A stretch of 64,000 nt of DNA from Rugalucina vietnamica. Its lineage: Eukaryota; Mollusca; Bivalvia; Lucinida; Lucinidae. The notes under the pieces were generated by a model. It had not been told where the DNA came from, made no database searches, and worked only from the letters and a program-made list of their open reading frames with translations. This document shows positions 27,201-41,642 of this stretch, in pieces (position 1 is the first letter of the stretch; each line of letters starts with the position of its first letter). The DNA is taken from the NCBI GenBank assembly GCA_964017185.1, contig OZ024874.1, positions 19,514,457-19,578,456 of the forward strand, written 5' to 3'. The position numbers and the translations under genes are program-made.

Positions 27201-30200
27201 CATGTTCAAGAATTGTGTATCCAAGATTAGGTCAAGAAGTATAATGCTTCAGTTCTTGTATATTGACCCCATTTTTGGGAGTGTCCATTATTAATAGGTA
27301 AAGCAGATTTTGGTTTAGGATAACTGACTTTAAATTGGTCTTTTAAATGCTTTTTGTCATATGTTTTGAATTGTTATGTTCAAGTGTAATACTGTTTTTA
27401 TACCATTTTCTGTATTTAATGCTTATTTATGCTTTAAAACCTGCTTTTTGAATTGGATGAGAACATTTATGTTATGGGTTAGGCAGGTGGCATTTCTGTG
27501 TATAAAAAGGCCTGTTTTTGGTCAGTTGAGAGAGTCAATACACATTTTGGAATACACTAAACCTGCGACACTTTGGATTAAAATTATTAATTAATTATTA
27601 AATACTTATTTATTTTGTATTGACTTGTTTTGGACTTTAAACACTTCAAAATTATCAGAAATTGATAAGGAAAATTAGGAAAATTAAGAAAAATCATTTT
27701 GTGTTAAATTTGGCATTTTCAATATTTTAATCATTTTTGACTTTTGGACTTAGTAAAATTTGCTGAAATTATATAAATTCTAGTTAAGTGCTATTTATCT
27801 GAAATTCAGAGATATTTAGGCTTTTTAAGACATAGTTATGTTTATGTGATTTGCTTCTGTTGTTTCATGTTGTAAATTACAGAAAAAGAACAAAAATATC
27901 AAAATTATAACAGTGAAATTAATTCTTTGTTGTGTGTTTGTTTGGCAGGCGGGGGTTGTGTTTGTCTTGTGGTGGGCCTGAGCCTGGTTTGCTAATTAGG
28001 CTTCTGACTTGGCCTTATAATTTAAGTCAGTGGTGTCGGCAATCTTGACAAGTGAAAGTTTATTCCCTCAAAGCGGATTTATTTACAGTTAATTCAAAAC
28101 AACACTCAAAGTTGCGGAATCTGTCGACCAGCCTAAGATACAAACCTATCATTAAATCCGGGTATCTGGTCGAAGTAATTTGAGACCATTTTGCTTTGCT
28201 CCAGTTTTACCCGGGTTTACTACAAAAGTGGTGTCAGAAGTGGAGATTATTTCTCTCAGATTTCTGTGTTTATGACATAGCTGGGAAAATAATCATATTT
28301 GGAAAAGAACTTGTGCTAGACAGATTGCAAAAATTTTGAGTGCTGTTGTTTCCACTAACTGTTTTCTGTTTTATTTCAGAGTGCTGGTGTTTTCACTAAC
28401 TTTCTTTTATCTTCCAGAACACTTTGAGCTGTGTTATGTTATTTCACTGTATTTTTGTTCTGTGTTGTGCATGCCCAGGTGAGAAATTGCGTCATTAGGC
28501 AAACTTACCATATCTACTTATGTTATTCACTTTCAGGACATAGAACTGTTAGCTTTATATGGGTTAAGTAATTAAGTTCTAGTAATTAAGTTCTGTGTTT
28601 TTGTGTCCGCAAGCTCACACGTCTTTTAGTGGTTAAGAGTAGACTAGTCCTGCCTCGTGGTTTTGAAGCATGTAAAAATCGCTAGAAGGCAAACTAACCA
28701 CTTTCGTTAAGTCATCACTAACAAAATTCATGTTATATGTTTTGTGTTTGTCTGTGAGTGTTTTTAGTGGTTAAGAGTAGATTAGGCCTGGCTCGTGGTT
28801 TTGCAGCATGTGAGAATCGCTAGAAGGCAAACTAACAATTTTCGTAAATTCATCACTAACAAAATCTATGTTATATGTTTGTGCTGTTGGTTAGAGATTG
28901 CGTGATTAGGCAAACTCACCTTGTCTTATAGTTTATGTTAGCATTTATTTTACATGTGTTAATTTAGTTCTGCATGTGTGTCAATTAATTGCTTTTTGTT
29001 TGTTTCTAACACAGGTCTAGCAGAATTTGAACCAAGCCACTGCCGCCTGTGTACCATTTTTTCTTGTTTGACAATTTTCTATGATTTTGCATGTGTGACA
29101 GAGGAATGCGTCATTAGGCATCTCTGTCAATTAATTGCTCTATTTGTTTCTAACACAGGTCTAGCTGAATGTGAACCAAGCCACTGACGCCTGTGTACCA
29201 TTTCTTGTTTGACAATTTTCTATGATTCTGCATGTGTGACAGAGGAATGCGTCATTAGGCATCTCTGTCAATTAATTGCTCTATTTGTTTCTAACACAGG
29301 TCTAGCTGAATTTGAACCAAGCCACTGACGCCTGTGTACCAATTCTTGTTTGACAATTTTTATGATTTTACATGTGTGACGGAGAAATGCGTCATTAGGC
29401 ATCTCTGTCAATTAATTGCTTTCTTTTGTTTCTGACACAGATAAAGCTCAATTTGAACCAAGCCACTGACGCCTGTGTACCAATTTTCTTGTGTGACTGT
29501 TTTATTTGATTTTACATGTTTGACAGAGAAATGCGTCATTAGGCATCTCTGTCGTTTCTTACACCTTCAATTTCTGACATAGGTTGCCAAGATATTTCTG
29601 AAGCAAGTCAAGTAATGTTATTCATTTTGTTATTGATTAAATAATAAATTTGACAGAGAAATGCGTCATTAGGCATCTTTGTCAAATATTGTTCTCTTTA
29701 CTTCAGTTGCCTAATTATCTATCACTGACAGATGACTGGATTAAAGTGAAAATTGTATTCTGTGACAAATAGTGTGATAATTACTAAGTGTTGGATATAT
29801 TTGTTTCTGTGAGTGGATTATTTATTTCTGTGAAGAAAACTCAATTGTGACCATTCTAACTTACTTCAAGTGTTTGGATTAATATGGAGTTCAGATCTAG
29901 GAGTTTCGGATTCTACCCCTTTCCGGGCCCAAGTCCAGATGACCAGAGAAGAGGGCCTACTACTCCAAGTCAGAGTAGACTAAACAGTCCAGACCCTCTA
30001 GAAGATGCCTGGAGACTCCAGAGACAACCTACCTACACTGGACCTGACAGGGTTATCATCCAGAATGATTTCAAGCCCAGACCACCCTCATTTGACGGAA
30101 AGCCTGACACATGGGAACCATTCCTCATGCAGCTAAAACTGATGGCCAAGAGCTATAGATGGTCCGACAGAAAGTTTAGGGAGCAGTTGATGTTTGCTCT

Positions 30201-33200
30201 GAGGGGTGAAGCATTGCTTTTTGCTTCCAACCTGCCGCACATAACGGTCGAAGATACAAACAGCCTCTTACAAGCCATGGGACAGCGATTTGGGCAGTGC
30301 CTTCTAGCTGAAACACATAGAGCCAATCTGTACAATCTTAAAAAGCAGTCAAAAGAAAACCTCCAACAATACAGCGCTCGAGTCAGCCGACTTATGTCTA
30401 GAGCCTATCCAGGTATGCAGGGAACTCCTGTGTTAGAAAATTTGGCTATTGAACACCTTCTCAGGGGGCTTCCAGACCAGAAATTGGCCTATGAGATATT
30501 TACCAAAAGACCAAGGGATTTATCAGCTGCTATAGACATGATCAACTGGCATAAGACAAGCCACTTAATTATAAGCACTTCTGCAAAACATGAAGGTGCA
30601 GGGACACAGAGTAAACCACAAACAGACTGTCATAAAATTGACCGTGTGAGAACTGAAAAACATCTGACAGAGAGGAACAGAGAAATCTGTAGTAGTAAAA
30701 GCAGAACCAAGTCGCAACAGTCATTAATATCTCACCCATTAGAGACTGCCACTGCTGGAACTACCAACAATGGAGAGTACCGACGACTACGACCAAGTAA
30801 ATGTTACAATTGTAGAAGACGTGGACATCACGCTGACTTCTGCCCAGACAAGACATCAACGAGGACCCTTCAACACTGATGCCAACTTAATCAGACAGAC
30901 AGACAGAGACTGTCAACTTGGATTCATTATTATTCTGTGTTAGTGTAGAATATGAATATAGTATTAATCATTGCATTCATGTTATCTGGATGATTATGTG
31001 AATTCAGATTATTCAGTGGATTTAATTTAAATTTTGTGTTGTCATTTAGCATAGTCAATGATCATTCAAACTACATGTACATGTATCCGAGAGATACATG
31101 TATTCTTCTGGATATATAATACCAACTGTGACCTTCCAGGATATAGAATACAATATCTAAGAACTCATATCATCAATATGTTAATCATTATGAAGGAGTA
31201 TATGAAACATTTGATCAAGTAAACAGAGACTTGATGGAAACACTGTTTTAAGAAACTGTTTTAAATTTGATATTTAATGTGTAAGCTGTGTATACATTTG
31301 CTTTGGGGTAATTTTAGAGGCCCTACAGCTTGTGTCTGCATGTTGTAATACTCATAAGGCTGCTAAAGTTGTTTGGGGGTAAAGTTACATGTAAGTTGGG
31401 CTTGTGTTGGGCTGTGAGCCATGTTATTATGTTTTAAGTTCATGTGAACTTTGGGGTATTTTTGGGTTGTAGGTGGTATCTTAAAGGACATGATCCACGA
31501 AAGGTCAAAATCGGCCCTGTATCAGAAACTAATGAAATTTGGATACAAGATAGATGTAGATGTCCTGTGATCGAAAATGAATTTTTGAAACATGTGACGT
31601 AATTATTAAGCATTTCTGACGTCATAAACTTACCCTACCTCACGCGACGTGGTTAGTGAATCTATAACGTTAGTGACGTTATTACGTTTTTTGTAGCAGC
31701 GTTATGTATGCAACATATTCTGCTCGCACTCACTGACCATCAGCTGGAAATGGATATCATTGCTACCGTGACTCTGTTAGTCTTTGATTGGTACACCGTG
31801 TTACACAGGTGCGATCCCGGCACGTTAAACTTCATCCATCAGCGATGAACGTAGGATACGAAATGAACGTGTGACACAGTTTCCATTGTGACGGTTATAA
31901 CTCCAGCTAGTAGTCCGATAGCTACAGTGCGCTAATCTAAATTGGCAGCCATTAGATATGCTCTATGATTGTTACAGTTTTCCAAAATATGAGATTGATG
32001 AGAAATAAATAATCTTGAGACCCAAATCCTTTACACCGAAAAATGTACCAAAAACTTCATGGGGAAATGCAGAGTTTGTTGCACTTGCACAAAGAAGTAA
32101 ATACCGGGTCGTGACATCAGTCTGCAAAGTCAGAAAAAGATCATTTTTGTTCGCTCGATCACTTATCATGCCTTAAAACTGCAACACAAGCATGTGCAGT
32201 TAATCGCGCAAAAACGCTTACTACGTGAAGAGATAGCCTATTACAGCAGTGCACGTTCCAGACCCATGGCGAGGAGAGCAAAGAGTACAATGTGTAAATT
32301 CTAAAATGTTTACTTGTAAATGTAATTTATTAGTTACAGGCGTTTATAAATGAAGACGAAAGCCTCGAAGTAATTGGGCAATTCGCAAGCGCGCGCTGTT
32401 AATACACAATTTTATTTAGGCTTATTCTATTTAACTGTTATCGGGCGGCATGCAAAACACGTGCTGATAATGAGAAACTGCAATATAAAGTTTCGGTACG
32501 CATGAAAATGTGACGAGGCTTCATTTATACCTATACAGTCGGGATGCGTAGCCAAGGCGCAATGATATAATCAAAATCGTAGCAACCAAAAACGTTCGAA
32601 AATTAAGCCATCAACTTTGAACCGAGAGACAGTGCCTATAGTAATTCCATTCGTGTGTACCAAAGACGAAACTGATTTTCATCAAACACGCAGCCCATTT
32701 TAAGCAATGCTATATCCGACCTATGAAGCTGCTTTGTTGCCATGACAGTTTGTCGGCGCATTGATTTAGGGGATTTTCCTTCGCGAGTCAACTGTCGAAA
32801 ATGCCAGTCGTGTTAAATCGTTTATTTAACGAGTATTTGATTTTCTCCCGTGTCGAGGCCGATATTTTCTGAAAATTTAATCTTTTGTGAGAATATTGAT
32901 GTATAAATCACGATATGATCGGTGTGAACAAATTTTTGTTCTAAAAAAGAAAATTGGTACTGACGATGAGAATGGCGTTTATGCCCCAAAATTAGGCTCA
33001 AATTGGTTGAACTTTTATGAAAAAATGTCAGCATAAACGCTATTGATCCGTCAAATACGGTTCATTTCAACCGATGCTATATAAAACATTGTCACTTTCA
33101 TTCAGTTTTCAATTTTATCGAGAAATATTTGAGAAAAGTACAGCTAAATTGGAAATTGTCGCAGTTCGACACTATTTTTAGAACACAAGTAAAAGCTTTG

Positions 33201-36200
33201 ATGAAAATATCAATGTTGAAAAAGGTAGCAGGAGATTGTCGGTAGATCCTATATAGAGGGCAATATGTTAGACTGACAAAATTATCATTTTCTTTTTATT
33301 CTGTACTGAGGTGATCAATATCTGACTATTATCTTAGGAAAAACATATAAATCCAAGCCTCAGGCTATGGTGGTTCTGATTTTACCCCCATGCTCAGGCT
33401 CAGGAACTGTGTAATGCCCTGTGACTTGCTCAAGGCCACAACTTTTAAGGCACTGTCTGTTGTCAATTACCTCAAGGTGCTAATGCCCCCTTCTGTGCGA
33501 TTCTCTATGTACTTATCATTTTTTTTTTTGAAATGGTGGAGGGACACCAGAGCATAGATATGTTGAATGCTCACCTAGTAAGCCTGAAGGCTCAGATGAG
33601 GTAAATATGTTCAATAATTGCCACACTACGACTGATATTGTCCAGCGTTTCTAGAAATCATGCTTTTGTCATTTTCTAATAGTTTGATTTGTTGTTTTCA
33701 GTCTGGTAGTAAACATATGAGGCTGTGTCAAGCAGTCCTGGTCCCGAGGTTATAAAACTTTTTTCAATCTCAGCTCAGCTGAGCATGAAATTTCAACTGC
33801 TCATAAATGTTGAAATAACCAAAATTAGTGGAAAATTCAGGTTCAAAACTCAAAAATTAGTAATTTATCCTGCTAATAAATGTTAAAAAGCCAACAATTG
33901 TTGGCATTTTAACATTTATGAGCAGGATAAATTTTAGTCTCAGCTGAGCTGAGCATGAAAAAAGTTTTATAACCTCGGGGCCAGGCCCCGAGGTTATAAA
34001 ACTTTTTTCAAGCTCAGCTCAGCTGAGCATGAAATTTCAACTGCTCACAGATGTTAAAATAGTAAAAAATAGTGGAAAATTCAGGATCAAAACTCAAGAT
34101 CTATTAATTTATCCCGCTCATAAATGTTAAAATGCCAACAATTGTTGGCATTTTAACATTTATGAGCAGGATAAATTTTAGTCTCAGCTGAGCTGAGCAT
34201 GAAAAAAGTTTTATAACCTCGAGGCCAGGCCACGAGGTTATAAAACTTTTTTCAAGCTCAGCTCAGCTGAGCATGAAATTTCAACTGCTCATAAATGTTG
34301 AAATAATCAAAATTAGTGGAAAATTCAGGTTCTAAAGTCAAAAACTAGTAATTTATCATGGTCATAAATGTTAAAATGCCAACAAATTAACATTTTAACA
34401 TTTATGAGCAGGATAAATTTCAGACTCAGTTGAGCTGAGCATGAAAAAAGTTTTATAACCTCGGGACCAGGCCCTGAAGCTATAAAACTTTTGTCAAGCT
34501 CAGCTTAGCTGAGCATAAAACTTCAACTGTTTATAAACATTGAAATAGTCAAAAATTGTGGAAAATTCAGGTTCAAATCTCAAAACCTAGTACATGTAAT
34601 TTAACCTGCAAATAAATATTAAAATGCCAACAATTGTTTGCATTTTAACATTTATGAGCATGATAAATTTTAGTCTCAGCTGAGTTGTGCCTGAAAAAAG
34701 AGTCATTACCTCTGGCCACCAGTCATACATGTGATGAGTTTTAGATGCATCAGAGATTCTTTCTTTCATTTGATGGAGGTATTTGAAAAACATATATAAA
34801 ATCAGTAAAATGTAGATTTAAGAAAATCACTGGAAGTATCACATGTATAAAGTATTTTATTAGCGATTTTACAGCTTCAAGATTATAATTCAGTCGTACA
34901 GACAACTGATGGAGCTGTCATGAGTACTGGGCTCACAGAACATTTCCTCGTATTATTCAACTTCATGTATGTAGAAGCCTTCTATGTTTGTACATGTAAA
35001 ACCTCTAAGGTGTTGTGTGAATCTGGCTTGGTTTTGGCTCATTAACTTTGATGAATTAATATATATGCATGAAACTTCTATGGTTTGAACTTTTATTTCT
35101 GTACATACATGGTACATGTATAACAAGACGAACAAAGCATTTTATACAATAATTGCATATTACCACCAAGGATTGGGAAGGAAAACCTCAATCTGTGGGA
35201 AGCTCTGCCTGTGATCAATGTTTTTGACATAAAATGTTGGTCAATTTTGTGTTTTACAACCCACAACATCGAAGCTCAGCTTTTCCATACTAAAACTGGT
35301 TCATAAGAAATGACTTCCGGATTTCTGAGTTGGCAAGGAGTTATAATAAAAACACATTTTCTTTCATTTCTCAAGTCATCTGCAAGCATGTATACTTTAG
35401 GCCTAAAATAAAAAAAGGGGTTTGTTTAGGGTAACCTGACCCTACCTGGATTTTTGGTGAATCCTATTTTTTTTATCTCGATATTTCTAAGAAATTGAAG
35501 AAAACAACAGCATTTTATATGGTGAATTAATGACTTTTTTAACAGAAAAAGAATAAAATTAAACTAATAAATAAATATGCACCTATATAGTTTTTCCATG
35601 ATGTTACCCTAAACAAACTACATTTTTCCAGGCCTTGTGTATCTGAGTTCATATATATGAGCTGCATCACGAGAGATTCCAGTTTTAGCCTAGGTGAAAA
35701 CAAAGAAACAGATCAGCTGTGCAGTGATCAGTGGCTTTGTTTCCGCTACAGGGAAAGTACAATTCCTCTTCTTCATAAATCCGAAAATTCAAGTGGGATA
35801 CAATACGAAAACACACCCATGCAGATTTATAGTTGAAAAATTTTGATAACTAAGGATGGTTGTTTTTGCTGTAAACCTATATTGTGGGTACTACATATTA
35901 TAATGGCCTTGGTGAAACAAGTACCCATAGACAAAAATCTTTGGATCAAAAATAAGAAAAATAGACTTTTAAATAGTTACACCCATGTACACTCCAGTTT
36001 TACTATATATAAAAGTGTGGTATAAATTTCAAGGCCCTGTTATCCTAATTTTCTCTACTTTAACAATTGTTTCTATAGTTTATATCACAGTGCAGAATTT
36101 TCCTGGGTATTCACATCATGTTGTTGACCATGTCAAGGGATCACATCACATTCCTTGCATGCCTCAGACCTCTGAAAGATAATTGAAATCATGTTTAATA

Positions 36201-37033
36201 AAGTTGCATGGTATGTAGTAATTCACCAGCCATTTGTATCCACAGTCACTATGGTGCCAGGAAAAAGCAGGGCATAAAAGCCAGACTAGAAAAGTAGTAA
36301 AATACGAAAGATACAACTACTAGTTCATTTGAATTAAATGTGACTGTATCCTGTCATATCTTCGACACTCATCGGAGGTTATAACCTGGCACATAAGCCC
36401 GCTGTGCCCCTATCCCAGGTCACATAGGGGCTGGGGATACGAATGACTGGTGCGTATGGTAACGCATATATTTTTCCCTAGCCCACAAAAACTGTTTGTT
36501 TGAACACTGTTGGAAGCCATTGACCCCACAAATACTGTCCAAGGAGACAGGGAAAATTGATGTTCCCCAAAATTCTCTAATATTTCCTGTTTCCAGAAGT
36601 AAATATAAATCAGCATTGACATCAGGATAACATGTTTGTGTAAGGTATATCCCTTCAAACCCCACTTTTATATACGGTAATAAAACTTTGGTATGCAGGG
36701 GTATACCTAGTATTTTTCTTATTTTTGCTCCAAAGCAAAGCTCCATTGTGGGTACTCGTTAGATTAGAACCGCCTCGCCGTGGTGGTTCTTTGTGCACCC
36801 ACAATCTCTTTTTTGAGCAAAAATAAGACAAATATTAAAAATTTACTGGTGAAAATTTTCAATCTTAACAACATAAGAAAATGTATGTTACATGGGCATG
36901 TTTTCCTAATGTAACAGCAGAGTACTAACAGTGCATACCCACAAGAATAGACTGATAATGATTAATACACAGCTTTTCTTCATTAATACACCACACTTGT
37001 TAATATGTTAAAAAAAGCAAAAAAAAAAACAAC

Positions 37034-37072
<39 letters not shown>

Positions 37073-40000
37073 GCAAAGACAACAAAAACATAGAACTAGA
37101 ACCACAACAGAAGCGGCCTTAAAATGTACAGAGAAGCTTAGACCTGATTTATTAATTTCTCATTTCTGCCGTGGTTCATGGTGGTTCACCTGTTCACACC
37201 AATTTATGCACAAGACATTTGTAGCCACTGCTCCGCCACCTACGGTGAAGGGCGGGGATTATGATAAGCTTTCAGTGCCCTGCTATAAGCCCAACCCCCA
37301 GGGGGCAAACAATGAGGTCAAAACTTTGATCTTTGCATTGCCCTTTGCAGTACAAAATCTCTCTGGGGTTAGGATCCTATTGTCAACCCCGTCATTTCCC
37401 CTACACTGCAGGGACACTCGAAAAGTAACTGCCCTGCACTTTGGCCCAGCTTTCCCCTACCCTTCCCCGTAGGTGGGGGGATGGGGCAGTGGTTACAAAT
37501 GACTGGTGCAATTACTATTGAATTAGGGCACAGGCGCTTGAAGTTATGGCCATAAATCATAAAAATATAGCATCAAATAAGTGTCTACGTAGCAATACTG
37601 TATTTTGTTATTTATTTTAAATCCGAGTAATGAAAAAAAAAATAGTCTGAACACGTCGTAAGCGATTTTAACTTTTTATTATGCCTGTCTCTCTGTAGTG
37701 CTCGTTGCCTATCGTTCCTGTTGAAACTTGGCCGGATAGATACCTTGTTGGGAAAGAGCTAGTCATTCTGCTCTTCGAGTGTGTTGTCGGAAAATGTTTT
37801 GTTGTGTTTTATGTATTTTCTTTCCCACCCGCTGTCTATGATGGGACTTTAAATTTAATTGCATCGATTCCTGGTCCCTCTATTTTTACTCTAGAAGTCA
37901 TCGGTACTGATTATAGTTGTTAAATCATTCTTTCCCTGTTCCAGCGAAAAATTGCATAGCTGTAGAAATATGAAAAAAAAAATCATTTGACCATATGAAA
38001 GGAGACTTAGACTTCCAACCTACCAACGGTGAACCTGTGATGCCACTCTCTCGTACATCACCGAGCACTGTATTTCCATCCCTATTTGAGCGTGCACACT
38101 GCATGACTTTTGATATGCGTTTGTGAACAAGCGCCACGCAAAACACGTGCTGAATTAAGAATTATGTGTATGCTATTTTTAGCAGCCGAAATAAACATAG
38201 CTACTGTTCTATTGACTACGTATAAAAGATGTGTGCATGTATGGTCATGTATTATAATCCAATTTTGTAAACATGTCATGTTTTTGTACTTTTAAATATC
38301 GACTAATCCACGAAAACGGGCGTGCAGGTCAACAAGCGAAAGCAGACGACTGACAGCGGAGATTTTCGTTCAAGTCCGTTATGAGGTGAGGTGCATATTA
38401 AAATATGTGCATTTTCTTCGTTGGTACATAGTTGAAAAGTAGTCTAGTGGTTATGCGTCCTTCCGCACTCCAGTCAACATAACTTTTAAAGGGGGCGGAG
38501 GTTCGAAACCCACTTTTTCTTTTTTTTTTCTTTTTTTTTTTTTTTTTTTTTTTCATTCGTTAAGTAGACTTCTTGATTTTAATATATACCGTACTATATA
38601 ATAAAATCATTATTACAAACACAGTTAATTCTATAACACGGATGGTGGGTGCATGTATGTGTATATGACACATGTAGGCCTAGTTCATGTAGGTTTAACA
38701 TGTACTATGTAAGATATAAAGTTTTGTTAAACACGGTAAAAGCAAAGCGCAATCGAACTGGTTTAAGCCCCCCCCCCAGTAGTTTTATATTACTGATCGT
38801 TCCAAGGCGATACCTCTGTTGTGGTTCTTTTTTTCCATGTTTTGGAGTCGATTTTTGTGCTGTTTGAACCTTGTGTACGTTTTCATAGTTTCAATAGTTC
38901 TGGTAACTGAGTGGCCGCCTTTTGGGAAATAGCTGCTCACTCGGCTTACGATATGTTCTCTAAGTGTAAGTACCTAACTGTCGATTTGAATTTTTTCCGC
39001 CTCGGTTTTTGATTGGGCCTCTTCCTGATCGTTGCCTACTTGTACCTTTTTATTTGGATTTCCAAATGACTTATCCATTGTTATTCCCTTCATTCTGCGA
39101 TCTTGATTGAGCCAAAGAAGTCTGAACATTTGAACAAAAAGGGCAAGGAAACTGTTAAGAATGTTATCATGAGGTTTGTCGAAAAAGAAGAATTGATCAT
39201 GTTGATTGCCATATAAATGTTCTGAAAATTATCGAATTTAATTTTAATTAAATCTCTCACACATATACAGACAAAATAGTTCAATAAATATAATAATAAT
39301 AAGAGAAAAAAATGATTTGAAAAAATAAATAAATAAATAAATAAATAAATAAAAAATAAATGAAAAATGGGGTTCGAACGCATACCAAAACATACATTTG
39401 TTCTGTGAGAAAACGGTGAACCACGACCGAACCCTCACGGCTATGCCACTATTATTTATTTATAGTAGAATCTAAATGATTTAACATAAACGAGAAAACT
39501 CTCGGATTCTCCGGAACAAGGCGAACACTTTTCGCATTGCTATTTATAACATGTTTACCTATTTCGACGTTTCAAATGGAATGCGCGACCTATTGACATG
39601 ACAATCAACATTGCGCGGATTATAATCATGCACACGTGGCTCGTAACCATTGGAAATGGCAAAAAGGAACCATAAACGTTGTTTTGACGGATCATGTTCG
39701 AAGCCTGTTTCACTCGCCGCGGACAACAGAGCCAGATCGCAGACTGCATTTTCCAGATAGAACCAAACATGGGTCGGATTATGTAAAAGAATAAACTGAA
39801 TATTAAATAAAATATAGAATAAAAATCTTAATGAAATTCGAAAAAAATATGAAGACTTGCTTACGTCTCACTGCAGCAGTGCCGGACAGAGATCGGAAAG
39901 AAAATGCTATTGCGACAGCTGTACGTTACATAATTGAGCTGCCCCATGGGAAAACCAACAATCTGCATAGGCGAAAACAAAGGCGCAGATCAGCTTCGCG

Positions 40001-41592
40001 GTAACTGCGAAGCTGATCAGCGCCTTTGTTTTCACTACTCCGATAGTACAATTCCTACTCTTCAATTTCAAGCTTCTAGCCTGCTTCTGTAGCTATACAG
40101 GCCGGTTTGTGTCAGACCTGTTCGGACACCACATTGTTGGTAACTTCTCCACGAAGCGGCTCATTATTATTTGATTATTCACACCGCATGGCTGCCACCA
40201 GTGGAAATTCATCGTCACAGACAGTAGTACGGATGTGAAACAGGCTGACAATAACATGCACAGGGAAGCAAATTTGAGTCTTAACACCAGTTAAGCTGCA
40301 TAGATTTTTAAGAAAGCATATTTGCATGCACGTGAGAAGATATGATTAAGAATGGATGGTTCTAAAATCCATGTTTGAATATATGATCCCCATTATGACC
40401 GGGAACACCTATGCGAAAATAAAGTAGACGTATATCAGATGTGCAGTAACTGCACGGGCTGATCAGCGCCTTTGTTTTCGCTAAAAGGATATTGCATTGA
40501 TAAGGAAACTCTGTCTTAAACTGCCTCGGTCGATCAGATGAAAATTTTGCATTTAATTAGGAAATGTAACTGTTGTGATTAACCTCAAGTGACATGTTTC
40601 TTATCAAGTAAAATCATTCGGTCAGGAAAACACATAGCCTGTCTGACTATAACAAAACGCAAAGATTGTCATTCCCATAAAAATAGCCATATTTTCTGCA
40701 CCTGCCCCGCCACCGAATTCGAAAAAAAAAAAAAAATAAATAAATAAAAAAAAAAAAAAATAATAATAATAAAACTTAATAGATAAAATATACGAGGTCG
40801 TAAAATTCGGACAAGGCAATATATATGCATCAAAATTTAGAAAAGTCTCCTCTCCTAAAAGCCAGATTTTTTGTCGAACTTTTTCCATGTTTAATAACAT
40901 TCTTGCGTGACATTTTATGCCGTTCTTTGAATGTCTAAGAAATCATCATACCCAGTCATCATAATAGAAATGACGATAGTCCTATGGTTTGTTACTGTGT
41001 TATGATTGTGTGACCATCAAATGGGATGGTGTTACTTTTAAGCTTTTGACCGTGTCCTGAATACTATAATAGGGGACTCCTGAACTTTAACAACAATAAG
41101 CCAAATATAACACAAAAACATGGTGTGGTGTTGAAGTAGCACCACCTCCTCCCCGCCCCCCCCCCCCCCCACAGTGAATGTTTCAAAAATATAGCCAATC
41201 CCCCGCTCACTGGGTCCTAAAGAAACGGCTATATTCTCTTCCGTCACTCAAACTCAAACTCGAACTCAACTCGCAAGAGTATGGCTGGAGTATGAGTCGA
41301 GTGGGATTAAATTGAGTGTGAGTGGAGTATAGATTTGGTATGCACAACAGTCACTCAACCATCACTCACTGGAGTGCCAGATTTTCATTATAAAACAAAG
41401 ACATTTGAAATCTTATGGACATTCAATGTTATTATTCTAACATCAAATTATCAGCAAAGATTCTGACTAGACGCCACATATTGCGGTGAGCTGTTTTATA
41501 ATTTTGATGTGCATACATGGTATCGTATTTGCTTCTACTCATTCCTTCTTTATTGTTTGTTTGTCTGCTTGTTTATTTGTCTTTCTGTGTTG

Positions 41593-41642
<50 letters not shown>

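Noticed and set aside
36410..36746. Two overlapping minus-strand reading frames of ~80-108 codons
   Set aside because: They overlap the TATACCCC repeat and have no family features.
38434..39462. Functional tRNA genes
   Set aside because: A and B box-like blocks are present, but stems do not pair convincingly and the flanks look like SINE tails.
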